This document shows positions 52,201 through 60,011 of a stretch of 64,000 nucleotides of DNA, in pieces. Source of the stretch: UBA9848 sp003454065 (GTDB lineage Bacteria > Spirochaetota > Spirochaetia > Sphaerochaetales > Sphaerochaetaceae); contig CAMOXM010000001.1 of NCBI GenBank assembly GCA_946629155.1, positions 1-64,000 of the forward strand, given 5' to 3'. Both the position numbers and the translations under genes were made by a program. Numbering within the stretch: the first letter of the stretch is position 1; the number at the start of each line of letters is the position of its first letter. Under the pieces are notes generated by a model. The model was given only the letters and a program-made list of their open reading frames with translations. It was not told the origin of the DNA and made no database searches.

Positions 52201-52449
52201 GGCGATGCCAGGGATTTGGTGCGCGAGATTCAGAATGCGAGGAAGGAAGCGGGGTTCGATGTTGCGGATCATATAAGGCTTCATGTCTGTCCTGACGAAA
52301 GGTTCGGCGAGATATTGAAGGAGTTCTCTCAATATATAACGAAGGAAACGCTTTGCGACGAAATAGTCGAGGAATCATCGGCTCAGGATAGGTCGATATC
52401 CTGCGGTTGCGAAATATCGGTGGCATTGGAGAAAGTCAGCAGGAAATGA
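49297..52449 (+). CDS. ileS: Isoleucyl-tRNA synthetase, eukaryote-like type
   Basis: 1050 residues. The N-terminus MFRKVDLKADFPSLEKEILD and the class I motifs PHYGH (HIGH equivalent) and GKKMSKS (about residue 595) are present. The editing domain has TWTTPWTLPSNLALC-type sequence. The FATGLPHYGHFVPG form, RVFGWDCHGLPVENE and the long C-terminal part lacking a final zinc knuckle place it with IleRS type 2, the eukaryote-like form often tolerant of mupirocin (family knowledge; tolerance not shown here). No Shine-Dalgarno sequence is evident before the ATG. Confidence 0.95.
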   Translation: MFRKVDLKADFPSLEKEILDFWKKKSIFKKSINARPKDREFVFYDGPPFATGLPHYGHFVPGTIKDIIPRYKTMKGYRVERVFGWDCHGLPVENEMKKELGISSKKEIEEYGVDKYNEKCRSIVLKYTSEWKEQIERMGRWVDFENGYRTMDLPYMESIWHVFKSLYDKGLIYEGFNILPYSPQLGCPLSNFEFNLGGYKMVSDPAITIRFKVKGEESKYFLAWTTTPWTLPSNLALCVGPEMEYAEVQDKSDGNVYILSKSRIGAYYSKREDYEILRTMTGADLAGMRYEPLFPYFKNLESKGAFFVLTGSHVTDEDGTGIVHTAPGFGEDDYKVLKPYKNIPVVCPVDDSCCFTSEVSDYEGVFVKDADKAIIQRLKDEGKLVKRESINHNYPFCYRTGAPIIYRATSCYFVDVPKIKKTMIKANKKINWIPEHLKEGRFGKWVEGAREWAISRNRFWGNPLPVWKSESGKYIEVIGSIRELEKKCGQKVTDLHKHFIDKLTWEAPDGSVMRRIPDILDCWFESGSMPYAQQHYPFENKRKFEENFPADFICEGLDQTRGWFYTLFVIAVGLFGTSSYKNVVTNGIVLNKDGKKMSKSLRNFTSPMEIIDKYGADALRFALMNSAVTRAEDLKFSEDLVKDSIKNLIIPLWNAYSFFTTYANIDGFRPDSEKFQKPFKAENPLDRFIISRTQLLVKSVTAALDSYHIEEATDELLKFIDDLNNWYIRQSRRRFWKNENDGDKMQAYRTLYYVLFTYIKVAAPFVPFITENIYLNLKVKGNPMSIHLCDYPVCRKTFRDETLEKQTSLVQKVLSMARHLRSEKSIRVRQPLAKMFVISRSEDDLNILRSQEHIIREEVNVKGIDFSDDESELVTYSAKANFKSLGPKLGAGMKAAAAGIASLSSEQIASVVMSGEKIAIRIADGAEVEISADDLVVSRSEKENVFVETDGGITIGLDYNLTPLLVLEGDARDLVREIQNARKEAGFDVADHIRLHVCPDERFGEILKEFSQYITKETLCDEIVEESSAQDRSISCGCEISVALEKVSRK

Positions 52450-53333
52450 GAAGGGCGATCCCGAAAGACTGCTGTTCGAAGATGCTTGGCAAGGTGTGGT
52501 CCGGCGCGCTACGCATTGCGATAGTCGCAATTTTCGCAATGTCATGTTCCGGACTTTCCCCTAATATAAGGAACGGCAGGACGAATCTGCTTCGTGCCGT
52601 GGGCCGCGATGGGGATGTGGTGGTTTATATGGATGTGGCGAAAGCATCCGATCTCATAAGCGGGATAGCGGGATTTGATGTCTCAGGCATTTCCGAACAT
52701 GCGTTCGATATCATCGTGGTCGCTTCCGATGATGCTGTTTATGGCGTCATCGAGGGCGATATTCCGATGATATCGCGTCCGATGATCGCCGATAGGATGG
52801 CAGCGCATCCGTTTCGAATAGGAGATATTGATTGCTATGCGACGGAAATCGAAGGAAAGAGCGTTTTTTTCGATTTGGCTGATTCGGGAGTGATTTTGTT
52901 TTCGACATCGGAAATCGGGTATTCCCACGCATTTGAATTTTTTATGTCAAATAGGGAAAATATAATGACCGAAAGCGTTTCGTTGCTGCTTCAGTCCGGA
53001 TGCGTCGGCGTTTACGGCAGGAATCCGCGAGCTGATGCTGGCGAGATATTCAAGAACGGCAATGTCAGAAATGCATTGTTGCTGTTGGATTGTTCGAGTG
53101 CTGATGACATGTATTTGCTATCCGGAGTCTTGGAGATGAAGGATAGGGACGCTTTTCGCGTGACGAATGCTTATTTGAGCGATAGTTATATCAGGGATTT
53201 GAAAGACAACGGCAGGAAGCTCGATATGAAGCGGTTGCAGGACGTGCGCAAGCCCGATGCTTCTGGCGGCTTGATAGGATATGTCGATTTTTCCGTTTAT
53301 GCATCGTTGGTTTTTAAGTTGTTTGGCAGATAG
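52446..53333 (+). CDS. Lipoprotein of unknown function, coupled to ileS
   Basis: 295 residues from ATG 52446, which overlaps the ileS stop (ATGA). A second ATG at 52482 gives a more standard signal peptide (MLGKVWSGALRIAIVAIFAM, then SC). The first codons come from a fragment of the inverted-repeat family. The mature part (VGRDGDVVVYMDVAKASDLI, FDIIVVASDDAVYGVIEGDI, LLLDCSSADDMYLLSGVLEM) resembles no family I know. It lies 2 bases before a histidine kinase gene and may be its sensor partner (inference). Confidence 0.65.
   Translation: MRRAIPKDCCSKMLGKVWSGALRIAIVAIFAMSCSGLSPNIRNGRTNLLRAVGRDGDVVVYMDVAKASDLISGIAGFDVSGISEHAFDIIVVASDDAVYGVIEGDIPMISRPMIADRMAAHPFRIGDIDCYATEIEGKSVFFDLADSGVILFSTSEIGYSHAFEFFMSNRENIMTESVSLLLQSGCVGVYGRNPRADAGEIFKNGNVRNALLLLDCSSADDMYLLSGVLEMKDRDAFRVTNAYLSDSYIRDLKDNGRKLDMKRLQDVRKPDASGGLIGYVDFSVYASLVFKLFGR
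52452..52485 (-). repeat. Inverted-repeat fragment inside the start of a lipoprotein gene
   Basis: AGGGCGATCCCGAAAGACTG followed by CTGTTCGAAGATGCTT matches one end of the 98-bp element with several changes. Confidence 0.5.
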
Positions 53334-53335
53334 AT

Positions 53336-54622
53336 ATGGGCGATAAGAAAGTTGTTGCGACTAAAAAGGAAGAAAAAGACAAGAAGAAGGCTTTTCAGCT
53401 TTCCATGCTTGCAAAAGCCGTTGTTCTTGCATTGACGTTGGGGATGGTGTTATTGTGGATATATCTGAGTTATGCCATGCAACGCAATCATGACGTGTTG
53501 TTCTACAACAAAACCACGAGGCATGTCAGCGAATATTATTCAATGAGGTCGGAAGAATATCGAAGCGAAAGAAGCAAATACCTCAAAGATAACGGCATCT
53601 TCATAATAGTGGCATACACCTCAGCGCGCAGGATTTTGGTTTCCACTACCGAGAACATGCCTTTTTCCGAGCTTGAGGCGGTTAACGGAAATGAAATAAT
53701 ACCCCAACAGGACATTTGGGATAGGACGGAGCATCCGGAATTTATAGTCAAATCGGTTATCGATTTCAGCAAGGATTTGGACGGCGCCTATTACTATGCC
53801 AGACTTGCGGATAAGGAATATGCCGACGGTCTGTTCAGAATCAAGATGAGAAGAGACATCGGCGTGGTGATTTTGGTTTTCCTTGCCTTCGTGATCTTGC
53901 ACATATACAACAAGTTCACATCGATGCGCGATGATTTGAAGCAGAAGAACGATCTGGTTTCCTTAGGTTCGGCGACGAGGAGGCTGGCGCACGAGATCAA
54001 GAATCCCGTTGCGGCTATTCTCATGCAGGTGTCCTTGCTTGAGAGGATGCATCCTGATCAAGCCGAAGAGTTCGAAGTCATAAAAACCGAAGGCAAGCGC
54101 ATCGCCAATCTTACGGATAGGATAAGGGAATTCATGGCCGATCCGATCGGCAGCATAGAGTTGATAAACTTCATAGACTTCATGAGGGAGGAGATAGGCT
54201 ACTTCAAGCCTGGAATAATCACTCCCAATTACTACATTTCGGATGAGGCTTCGTTCATTCATTTCGACAGGACAAGATTGAGAAGCATTATAATAAACGT
54301 AATACAGAACGCAATCGACAGCCAAGCCGAGAAGGATTCGTGCAAGGTCGTCATCAATGTCAGCTCGGTTCAGAACAACAGCAAGATCAAGGTGGAGATC
54401 ATGGACTGGGGAACTGGAATAAAAGACAGCGACAAGGTCAGGCTTTTCAATCCTTTCTTCACCACGAAGAATGTCGGAACGGGCATCGGCCTCTCCATAA
54501 GCAAGCAATTCCTGAACGCTCGAAACGGCTCCATAGACCTCAGCAACAGGCTTGATGAGAACGGTAAGGTGGAGGGCGTGACCTGCACAATTATTTTGGA
54601 TAAGGAAAAAATCAGCGGATAA
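53336..54622 (+). CDS. Sensor histidine kinase, membrane bound
   Basis: 428 residues. Membrane helices at about 23-46 and 175-195 enclose a small extracytoplasmic sensor domain. HisKA: RRLAHEIKNPVAAILMQ carries the phospho-accepting His. HATPase_c motifs: NVIQNAIDS (N), DWGTGI (G1), LFNPFFTTKN (F), GTGIGLSIS (G2). No response regulator gene is adjacent, so its partner is elsewhere. Probably cotranscribed with the preceding lipoprotein gene and ileS. Confidence 0.93.
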   Translation: MGDKKVVATKKEEKDKKKAFQLSMLAKAVVLALTLGMVLLWIYLSYAMQRNHDVLFYNKTTRHVSEYYSMRSEEYRSERSKYLKDNGIFIIVAYTSARRILVSTTENMPFSELEAVNGNEIIPQQDIWDRTEHPEFIVKSVIDFSKDLDGAYYYARLADKEYADGLFRIKMRRDIGVVILVFLAFVILHIYNKFTSMRDDLKQKNDLVSLGSATRRLAHEIKNPVAAILMQVSLLERMHPDQAEEFEVIKTEGKRIANLTDRIREFMADPIGSIELINFIDFMREEIGYFKPGIITPNYYISDEASFIHFDRTRLRSIIINVIQNAIDSQAEKDSCKVVINVSSVQNNSKIKVEIMDWGTGIKDSDKVRLFNPFFTTKNVGTGIGLSISKQFLNARNGSIDLSNRLDENGKVEGVTCTIILDKEKISG

Positions 54623-54627
54623 ATCGG

Positions 54628-55479
54628 ATGCCGAAAATTGAAAACAAGTATCTGCGGACGATAGAGAGCATCAGCAAAAGGATAGTAAGCGGAAAGAAAC
54701 TTGATTTGAAGAGGTTTCATCCGGATCTTGATAAGGAAATAGTTCGTTTCATCGACAGCTGTTCGAGTTCGATGTTTCCGCTTGTATTCGATGACGATGA
54801 CTGCGGGGACAGCGAGCAAATCGATTTTCTGAGAAGAAGCTCCTTCGTGGGCAGGGTTTTTTTGAATTTGTCGAACATACTTTTCTATTTGGGCAAGTGC
54901 AGGGATGAGGCGGCGAGAATATCGGAATCGTTTCTGGAAAAATTGCCGGAGATTTTCGAAGTTCTCGAATCGGATGCGCAGGCTTGCTACGAGAAGGATC
55001 CTGCTTGCAGAAGCGTTGATGAGGCGATTTTATGCTACCCTGGATTTAGGGCGGTGATGATATTCCGCATTGCCCATGAACTATATCTAATGGGGGTGGA
55101 ATACCTTCCGCGCCTTCTGACCGAATATGCTCACAGGCATACCGGCATCGACATACACCCGGGCGCCAAGATAGGCAGAAGGTTTTTCATTGACCATGGG
55201 ACCGGAGTCGTAATCGGCGAAACTACCGTGATAGGCGATGATGTCGTGCTCTATCAGCATGTGACATTGGGAGCTAAGAAATTCGAGCTTCAGGAGGATG
55301 GGAATCCGGTGAAGGGCATAAAGCGTCATCCGAATATCGGGGATAATTGCGTGATATATGCCGGCGCGACTATTCTGGGTGGTTTGACTACGATCGGAAA
55401 AAACAGCGTGATAGGCGCGAACGTGTGGCTCACTCACGCTGTTCCTGAAAATTCGATAGTGAAAAAAGGCGATGCATGA
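54628..55479 (+). CDS. cysE: Serine O-acetyltransferase
   Basis: 283 residues. An N-terminal helical region is followed by a left-handed beta-helix of hexapeptide repeats (GIDIHPGAKIGRRFFIDHGT, VVIGETTVIGDDVVLYQHVT). The conserved His of IDHGTG and the His in LYQHVTLG provide the active-site pattern. It acetylates serine for cysteine synthesis. Follows the kinase gene after 5 bases. Confidence 0.93.
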   Translation: MPKIENKYLRTIESISKRIVSGKKLDLKRFHPDLDKEIVRFIDSCSSSMFPLVFDDDDCGDSEQIDFLRRSSFVGRVFLNLSNILFYLGKCRDEAARISESFLEKLPEIFEVLESDAQACYEKDPACRSVDEAILCYPGFRAVMIFRIAHELYLMGVEYLPRLLTEYAHRHTGIDIHPGAKIGRRFFIDHGTGVVIGETTVIGDDVVLYQHVTLGAKKFELQEDGNPVKGIKRHPNIGDNCVIYAGATILGGLTTIGKNSVIGANVWLTHAVPENSIVKKGDA

Positions 55480-55535
55480 AGGCCGGTTCTAAAACCTCAT
55501 AGCCTGATTTCGCCTGATGCCTTTAGAGTGTCATT
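55479..55535 (+). repeat. Left-half fragment of the inverted-repeat family
   Basis: GGTTCTAAAACCTCATAGCC then GATTTCGCCTGATGCCTTTA; lies between the convergent cysE and ssb genes. Confidence 0.6.
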
Positions 55536-55954
55536 CAATCGTTTTCCTCCGATTCTATGATATCTATGCAATCAAGATCAGAATCCTTTTTCCTTATCTC
55601 GACTTGCTTGTTTCCGTTTCCCGCATATTTGATGAAATCGACGCTCGCCCCGCGAACGAATATCCTTTCCTTTTTCGTTCCGTCATCTGAAGTCCATGAA
55701 TCGCTTCTGATTTTCCCGTGGACTCTTACCGGAGTTCCTTTCTTCAGGTAAGCAGACACCTTTTCCGCAAAAGCCTCTCCCCATATCTCGACATGTATGA
55801 AATTCGCTTTGCTTACGGTTTCGCTCTTCGAATTGACGAAGCTTTCGTTGTTGGCGAGTGTGAAACTCGTGACATAGCTCCCTTCCGCGATGTGACGCAC
55901 TTCGGCATCCCTTGTGATGTTGCCCTCCACTATGGCAAAATTCAAATAAACCAT
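55535..55954 (-). CDS. ssb: Single-stranded DNA-binding protein
   Basis: 139 residues from ATG 55954, chosen for GGAGGAAATC directly upstream; an in-frame ATG four codons earlier lacks a site. OB-fold features: LNFAIVEGNITRDAEVRHIA, FTLANNE, NFIHVEIWGEAFAEKVSAYL, KKGTPVRVHGKIRSDSW. The short C-terminus ends in acidic residues (IDIIESEEND) but lacks the usual DDIPF tip, as in some spirochaete SSB proteins. Another SSB copy may exist. Confidence 0.9.
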   Translation of the reverse strand: MVYLNFAIVEGNITRDAEVRHIAEGSYVTSFTLANNESFVNSKSETVSKANFIHVEIWGEAFAEKVSAYLKKGTPVRVHGKIRSDSWTSDDGTKKERIFVRGASVDFIKYAGNGNKQVEIRKKDSDLDCIDIIESEEND

Positions 55955-56125
55955 GATTTCCTCCATAACATTGTGTTGTTTCTAAGACCTTTCCCCGAGA
56001 GCTTGCTCTTTTGAGCATGCATGCTGGAAAACGCCCTCTATTATTTAAAGAAGGAAAAAACCGTTTTTGTCGCGCATTGGACATATTTTCGGGAAAAGAA
56101 TATGATACTTTCAGAGGTGATTCAG

Positions 56126-56221
56126 ATGAAGAGAATAGTAATAGCGATGGTTGCGGCGCTTGTTTGCATGCTGGCGGCGTGCGGTTTGCTGCTTTTTAGG
56201 TCGCATCTGAAAACCTCATAG
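56126..56221 (+). pseudogene. Lipoprotein signal peptide truncated by a repeat element
   Basis: ATG 56126 with AGAGGTGATTC ahead begins MKRIVIAMVAALVCMLAACG, a complete lipoprotein signal. Twelve codons later the frame runs into an inverted-repeat fragment (ATCTGAAAACCTCATAG) and stops in it at 56221. The remainder of the gene is gone. Confidence 0.6.
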
Positions 56222-56275
56222 CTCGACTTGCCAAACGCCTTTTCGGCTGTAAAACCAGCGGAAAACGTTGTGGGA
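56198..56275 (+). repeat. Left-half fragment of the inverted-repeat family
   Basis: AGGTCGCATCTGAAAACCTC, then CTCGACTTGCCAAACGCCTT and TCGGCTGTAAAACC, matching the left part of the 42237 copy. It caps the truncated lipoprotein gene and runs up to the ribosome site of the PAP2 gene. Confidence 0.65.
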
Positions 56276-56292
56276 TTTAGGAGTTTTAACTT

Positions 56293-57236
56293 ATGGATTT
56301 GGATTATCTTTTATTGCTGCAGAGATTTCGTCAAAGCATCGGAGATGCCCTTCGCCCTTCATGGAAGGCGTTTCCTTATTCGCTGTCACGTATCTTATCT
56401 TGATTCCGGTATTCGTATATTGGGTGATTGGCAAGAGAAGGGGTCTTTTCACCTTGGCATCATACTTTCTTTGCGCAGGGCTTAACGCTTTGGTCAAATT
56501 GACTGCATGCGTTTACCGTCCTTGGATCCGGGATCCTCGAATAATTCCGGCAGGAGATTCCATAGAGACCGCAACCGGATATTCCTTTCCAAGCGGACAC
56601 ACGATTACAGCTGGAACGATTTACGGCGGCACGGCGCTAAGTTTGTGGAAGCCCGCAAGACTTTTTTCGATCTTATGCCTGATTCTCGTTTTCCTGACCG
56701 GATTCTCACGAAACTATCTTGGGGTGCATACTCCCCAAGATGTGATTGTGGGAGTTTTGGAGGCAGCTTTGGTTTTGTTCGTCGTGGAAAAACTGTTCAT
56801 GCATGTTGAGAAAAAAATTGAAAGCGAGATTATCGTTCTGTCGATATTTTTCGCAATAGGCTGGCTTGGCATGGCTTATGTGACGTATAAATCTTACCCT
56901 ATGGACTATATCGACGGCAAGCTTTTGGTCGATCCGATGAAGATGAAAGCAGACGGTTATACCAACTTGGGCTATCTGATAGCGTTCCCTGTCGCTAGGT
57001 TGTTTGAAAAGTCGTTCGTGAAGTTCAAACCCGCAGGACCGAACCTTAAAGGAATCGTGATGGGTGGCATTGGAACCGTATCGCTTTATCTCATGATCAA
57101 ATATCTCAAGCCTTTGGTTCACTCCTCTGTCGGATACTATTTGGGCAGATTCGCCTTCAGCTTCATTCTGGTTTTCTATTGCGTTGCGCTTTACCCCATG
57201 ATCATAAAGCTCGTCATGAGGGGTTTTCGAAAATGA
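56293..57236 (+). pseudogene. PAP2-family membrane phosphatase, frameshifted near the start
   Basis: ATG 56293 has AGGAG nine bases upstream and begins MDLDYLLLLQRFRQSIGDAL, the natural N-terminus. Around 56355 the reading frame must move by -1 (one missing base) to reach FMEGVSLFAVTYLILIPVF and the rest, which is open to 57236. The catalytic motifs are intact: KLTACVYRPW, SFPSGHT and SRNYLGVHTPQD, set among several membrane helices. Acid phosphatase or lipid phosphatase activity is typical. The break may be real or a sequencing error. Confidence 0.75.
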
Positions 57237-57494
57237 CTTTCGGAAAGAAGAGCTGTAGTGGTCGATAAATGATCGGTAAAACCAGCATTAGCAGGGAAAT
57301 TGATCGATATCCTGTTGTTAGCGAATGACAATGCAAGTATCGCGACGGAACAAGTTGTGCAATGCTTCGGTTACGCTTCGATTCCCTCGGAAACGTTGAT
57401 TTGCAAAACCAAACTATAGTTGCTATTTTGTCCAACAATAGTAAAATGCTATATGGAAACAACTGATGTTTATAAGATTATGAAGATGATACTA
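57237..57494. other. Non-coding spacer
   Basis: No gene or recognisable repeat. AT-rich towards the right. No terminator for the PAP2 gene is obvious. Confidence 0.4.
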
Positions 57495-57910
57495 TTTCTA
57501 ATGTGGCGAATCGGCAAACTGCAGTAGCAACCGAACCCCGTGATACACCTCATAATGCGTTCGCCAGCCCAAGCGCTTCCTCGGCCTCAAATTCGGCCTT
57601 TGATATTGCTGCTTATCTCCTTGTCTGTCCAATTCGCCATACCCTCGCCTTTCGGGGAATACTCCCTCAGAAGATCGTTTGTGCCTCTTACCCAAGGTTG
57701 GCGGGGAAAGAGGAAAATAGAATTTCGCTCCGAGTTTCCCGCTGAGCTCCCTATTGTCTAAAAAACTCTTTGTCCATGTCTGACGTGATTGAAAAGCACG
57801 GCTCGTTCTTCAGTGCTTCCAGAATCTCCCTGTTCGATCCAAGCGGATTCTCCCTCGGATCCGCATTCCGCAGGATTGCGAGGCAATCCCCCGAATCGTC
57901 CGATGTCTGA
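57495..57910 (-). pseudogene. IS30-family transposase relic, C-terminal half
   Basis: Minus-strand pieces in several frames: EPCFSITSDMDKEFF (from the ITSDNGKEF catalytic block), then LREYSPKGEGMANWTDKEIS, and finally LRPRKRLGWRTHYEVYHGVR, the standard IS30 ending. At least two frameshifts and stops. The N-terminal half is not seen. The right part overlaps one copy of a 93-bp direct repeat. Confidence 0.65.
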
Positions 57911-57941
57911 CGCAGGGATTACTGATTTTGTAAAAATTTGA
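57849..57941. repeat. 93-bp direct repeat, copy 1
   Basis: Identical over 93 bases to 58105-58197 (starts TCTCCCTCGGATCCGCATTC, ends GTAAAAATTTGA). Part of it is IS30 relic sequence. Confidence 0.85.
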
Positions 57942-58104
57942 TACGACCGGAGCTCCGCCGGACGATTCGCGGCGGGCTTCCGCCCGCGAAGGCCCGCCGC
58001 GGAACGCGGGCCCCGCAGGGAAGGCGTAGCGAGAGCATGGGTCTGATTTTGGCGGAAGGGGGGGGCGGCTAAGGGGATGACGGATGGCGGCGCTTTAGCT
58101 ACGA
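57942..58104. repeat. GC-rich hairpin segment between the direct repeats
   Basis: About 163 bases, very GC-rich on the left, with strong stems such as GCGGCGGGC / GCCCGCCGC and a run of nine G near 58065. It is unlike anything else in the window. No coding frame. Its origin is unclear; an inserted small element or rearrangement relic is possible. Confidence 0.6.
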
Positions 58105-58197
58105 TCTCCCTCGGATCCGCATTCCGCAGGATTGCGAGGCAATCCCCCGAATCGTCCGATGTCTGACGCAGGGATTACTGATTTTGTAAAAATTTGA
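58105..58197. repeat. 93-bp direct repeat, copy 2
   Basis: Second exact copy. Its last bases TTGA form the start of the -35 box of the tuf promoter. Confidence 0.85.
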
Positions 58198-58222
58198 CAT
58201 TTTTCCCGCATTTTTCTATCAT
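58194..58222 (+). promoter_or_regulatory. Strong promoter of tuf and the S10 cluster
   Basis: Consensus TTGACA at 58194-58199, 17-base spacer, TATCAT at 58217-58222. Leader of about 185 bases to the tuf start. Confidence 0.75.
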
Positions 58223-58414
58223 TTGAAAGTTTTGTAAAAAATATTGGGCCAAACCGATCGCAATCAAGGAATAAGGTGATAAGGTGGTTCTAGAGACGGA
58301 TCTTTCGAAATCTATGACTATGTCGGCTGCTTAAAAGCGCAGTTTCGACCTCTGGAATCTTTTGAATTTTTCTTGTTATGATTTGTTTTGTCCCGTTAAT
58401 AGGGAGGAAAATGA

Positions 58415-59608
58415 ATGGCAAAAGAAAAGTTTGTCAGAACTAAACCGCATGTCAATGTCGGAACAATCGGTCATATCGACCATGGTAAGACCACACTTAC
58501 GGCTGCAATTACGATGTATTGCGGAAAGAAGTATGGCGATAAGGTCTTGAAGTATGACGATATCGATAACGCACCTGAGGAGAAGACGAGGGGTATTACG
58601 ATAAACACCAGGCACGTTGAGTATCAGTCCGATAAGAGGCATTATGCTCACGTTGACTGCCCGGGACATGCTGACTACATCAAGAACATGATTACCGGTG
58701 CCGCCCAGATGGATGGAGCAATCCTCGTGGTTGCCGCTACCGACGGTGCTATGGCGCAGACGAAGGAGCACATTCTTCTTGCAAGGCAGGTAGGCGTTCC
58801 TGCGATCCTCGTTTTCATCAACAAGTGCGACCAGGTTCCCGATGCAGAGCTTATAGACCTCGTCGAGATGGAAATCAGGGAGCTTCTTACGAAGAACGGC
58901 TATGACGGCGATAACTGCCCTGTCATCAAGGGTTCTGCCTATCTTGCTATGAGCGAAGGCGATAATCCCGAGAATACGAAGTGCATAGAAGAGCTTCTTC
59001 AGGCTATGGATTCGTATATACCTGAGCCTGTGAGAGATACTGACAAGCCCTTCCTTATGCCGATTGAGGACGTCTTTACGATTTCCGGACGCGGAACCGT
59101 TGTTACCGGTAGGGTTGAGAAGGGTGTCATCCACGTCAACGATCCTGTCCAGATTGTCGGAATCAAGCCGACCAAGGATACGGTCTGCACTGGTGTCGAG
59201 ATGTTCCAGAAGACCCTTGACGAAGGTCAGGCGGGAGATAACATCGGCGTGCTTCTCAGAGGCGTTGACAAAAAGGAAGTCATGAGAGGTCAGGTCCTTG
59301 CGAAGCCGAAGTCGATTTCTCCGCATACCGTATTTGAAGGCGCTTTGTATGTTCTTTCAAAGGACGAGGGCGGAAGGCACTCGCCGTTTGTTGTCGGTTA
59401 TAGGCCTCAGTTCTATTTCAGGACGACCGATATCACCGGTGCTGTCGAAGAGATCGTTGGCGGCGCTGAAATGGTCATGCCTGGTGATAACACCACCATC
59501 AAAGTCAAGCTTATTCACCCGATTGCTATGGAGCAGGGGGTCAGGTTCGCTATAAGAGAGGGCGGAAAGACCGTTGCTTCAGGGCAGGTCACAAAGATAA
59601 TCGAGTAA
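58415..59608 (+). CDS. tuf: Elongation factor Tu
   Basis: 397 residues, preceded by AGGGAGGAAA. GTP-binding motifs GHIDHGKTT, DCPGHADY and NKCDQ are intact; note GHIDHGKT where GHVDHGKT is commoner. Domains 2 and 3 follow (GTVVTGRVEKG, FRTTDITGAVE). It delivers aminoacyl-tRNA to the ribosome. As in Treponema, it heads the S10 ribosomal cluster. Confidence 0.98.
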   Translation: MAKEKFVRTKPHVNVGTIGHIDHGKTTLTAAITMYCGKKYGDKVLKYDDIDNAPEEKTRGITINTRHVEYQSDKRHYAHVDCPGHADYIKNMITGAAQMDGAILVVAATDGAMAQTKEHILLARQVGVPAILVFINKCDQVPDAELIDLVEMEIRELLTKNGYDGDNCPVIKGSAYLAMSEGDNPENTKCIEELLQAMDSYIPEPVRDTDKPFLMPIEDVFTISGRGTVVTGRVEKGVIHVNDPVQIVGIKPTKDTVCTGVEMFQKTLDEGQAGDNIGVLLRGVDKKEVMRGQVLAKPKSISPHTVFEGALYVLSKDEGGRHSPFVVGYRPQFYFRTTDITGAVEEIVGGAEMVMPGDNTTIKVKLIHPIAMEQGVRFAIREGGKTVASGQVTKIIE

Positions 59609-59631
59609 TTCGCACGGCGAAATTATTGATG

Positions 59632-59666
59632 AAAATTGGAAGGCCGACGGCCTTCCAATTTTATTG
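59632..59666 (+). terminator. Hairpin between tuf and rpsJ, probable partial terminator
   Basis: A perfect 14-bp stem AAAATTGGAAGGCC / GGCCTTCCAATTTT with a three-base loop and a T-rich tail. As the ribosomal genes continue on the same strand with no clear new promoter, it probably attenuates read-through so that tuf is made in excess, or it marks an RNA processing site. Confidence 0.75.
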
Positions 59667-59689
59667 TTTTCGGGAGGATTGTTTGAGTA

Positions 59690-60001
59690 ATGGCAAAAGA
59701 AGATAGGATACGGGTTGATCTTAGAGGATACGATGTTGAATTAGTCGAGAAGTCCTGCAAGGTAATAGTCGATACCGTCGTCAGCAATGGAGGAAAGGTC
59801 GCAGGTCCGATTCCACTTCCTACACACATTAAGAAATGGACAGTTCTTCGTTCGCCCCACGTAAACAAAAAGTCTAGGGAACAGTTCGAAATGAGGACTC
59901 ATAAGAGGCTTATCGACATCTACGGAATCAATGACAAGATCAGAGATGAGTTGATGAAGATCGAACTCTCTGACGGTGTTGAAGTGGAGATGAAGGGTTA
60001 A
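59690..60001 (+). CDS. rpsJ: 30S ribosomal protein S10
   Basis: 103 residues. Family hallmarks VDTVVSNGGKVAGPIPLPT and KKSREQFEMRTHKRLIDI are present. GGGAGG lies 12 bases upstream. First ribosomal-protein gene of the cluster. Confidence 0.97.
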   Translation: MAKEDRIRVDLRGYDVELVEKSCKVIVDTVVSNGGKVAGPIPLPTHIKKWTVLRSPHVNKKSREQFEMRTHKRLIDIYGINDKIRDELMKIELSDGVEVEMKG

Positions 60002-60011
60002 GGAGACATTG

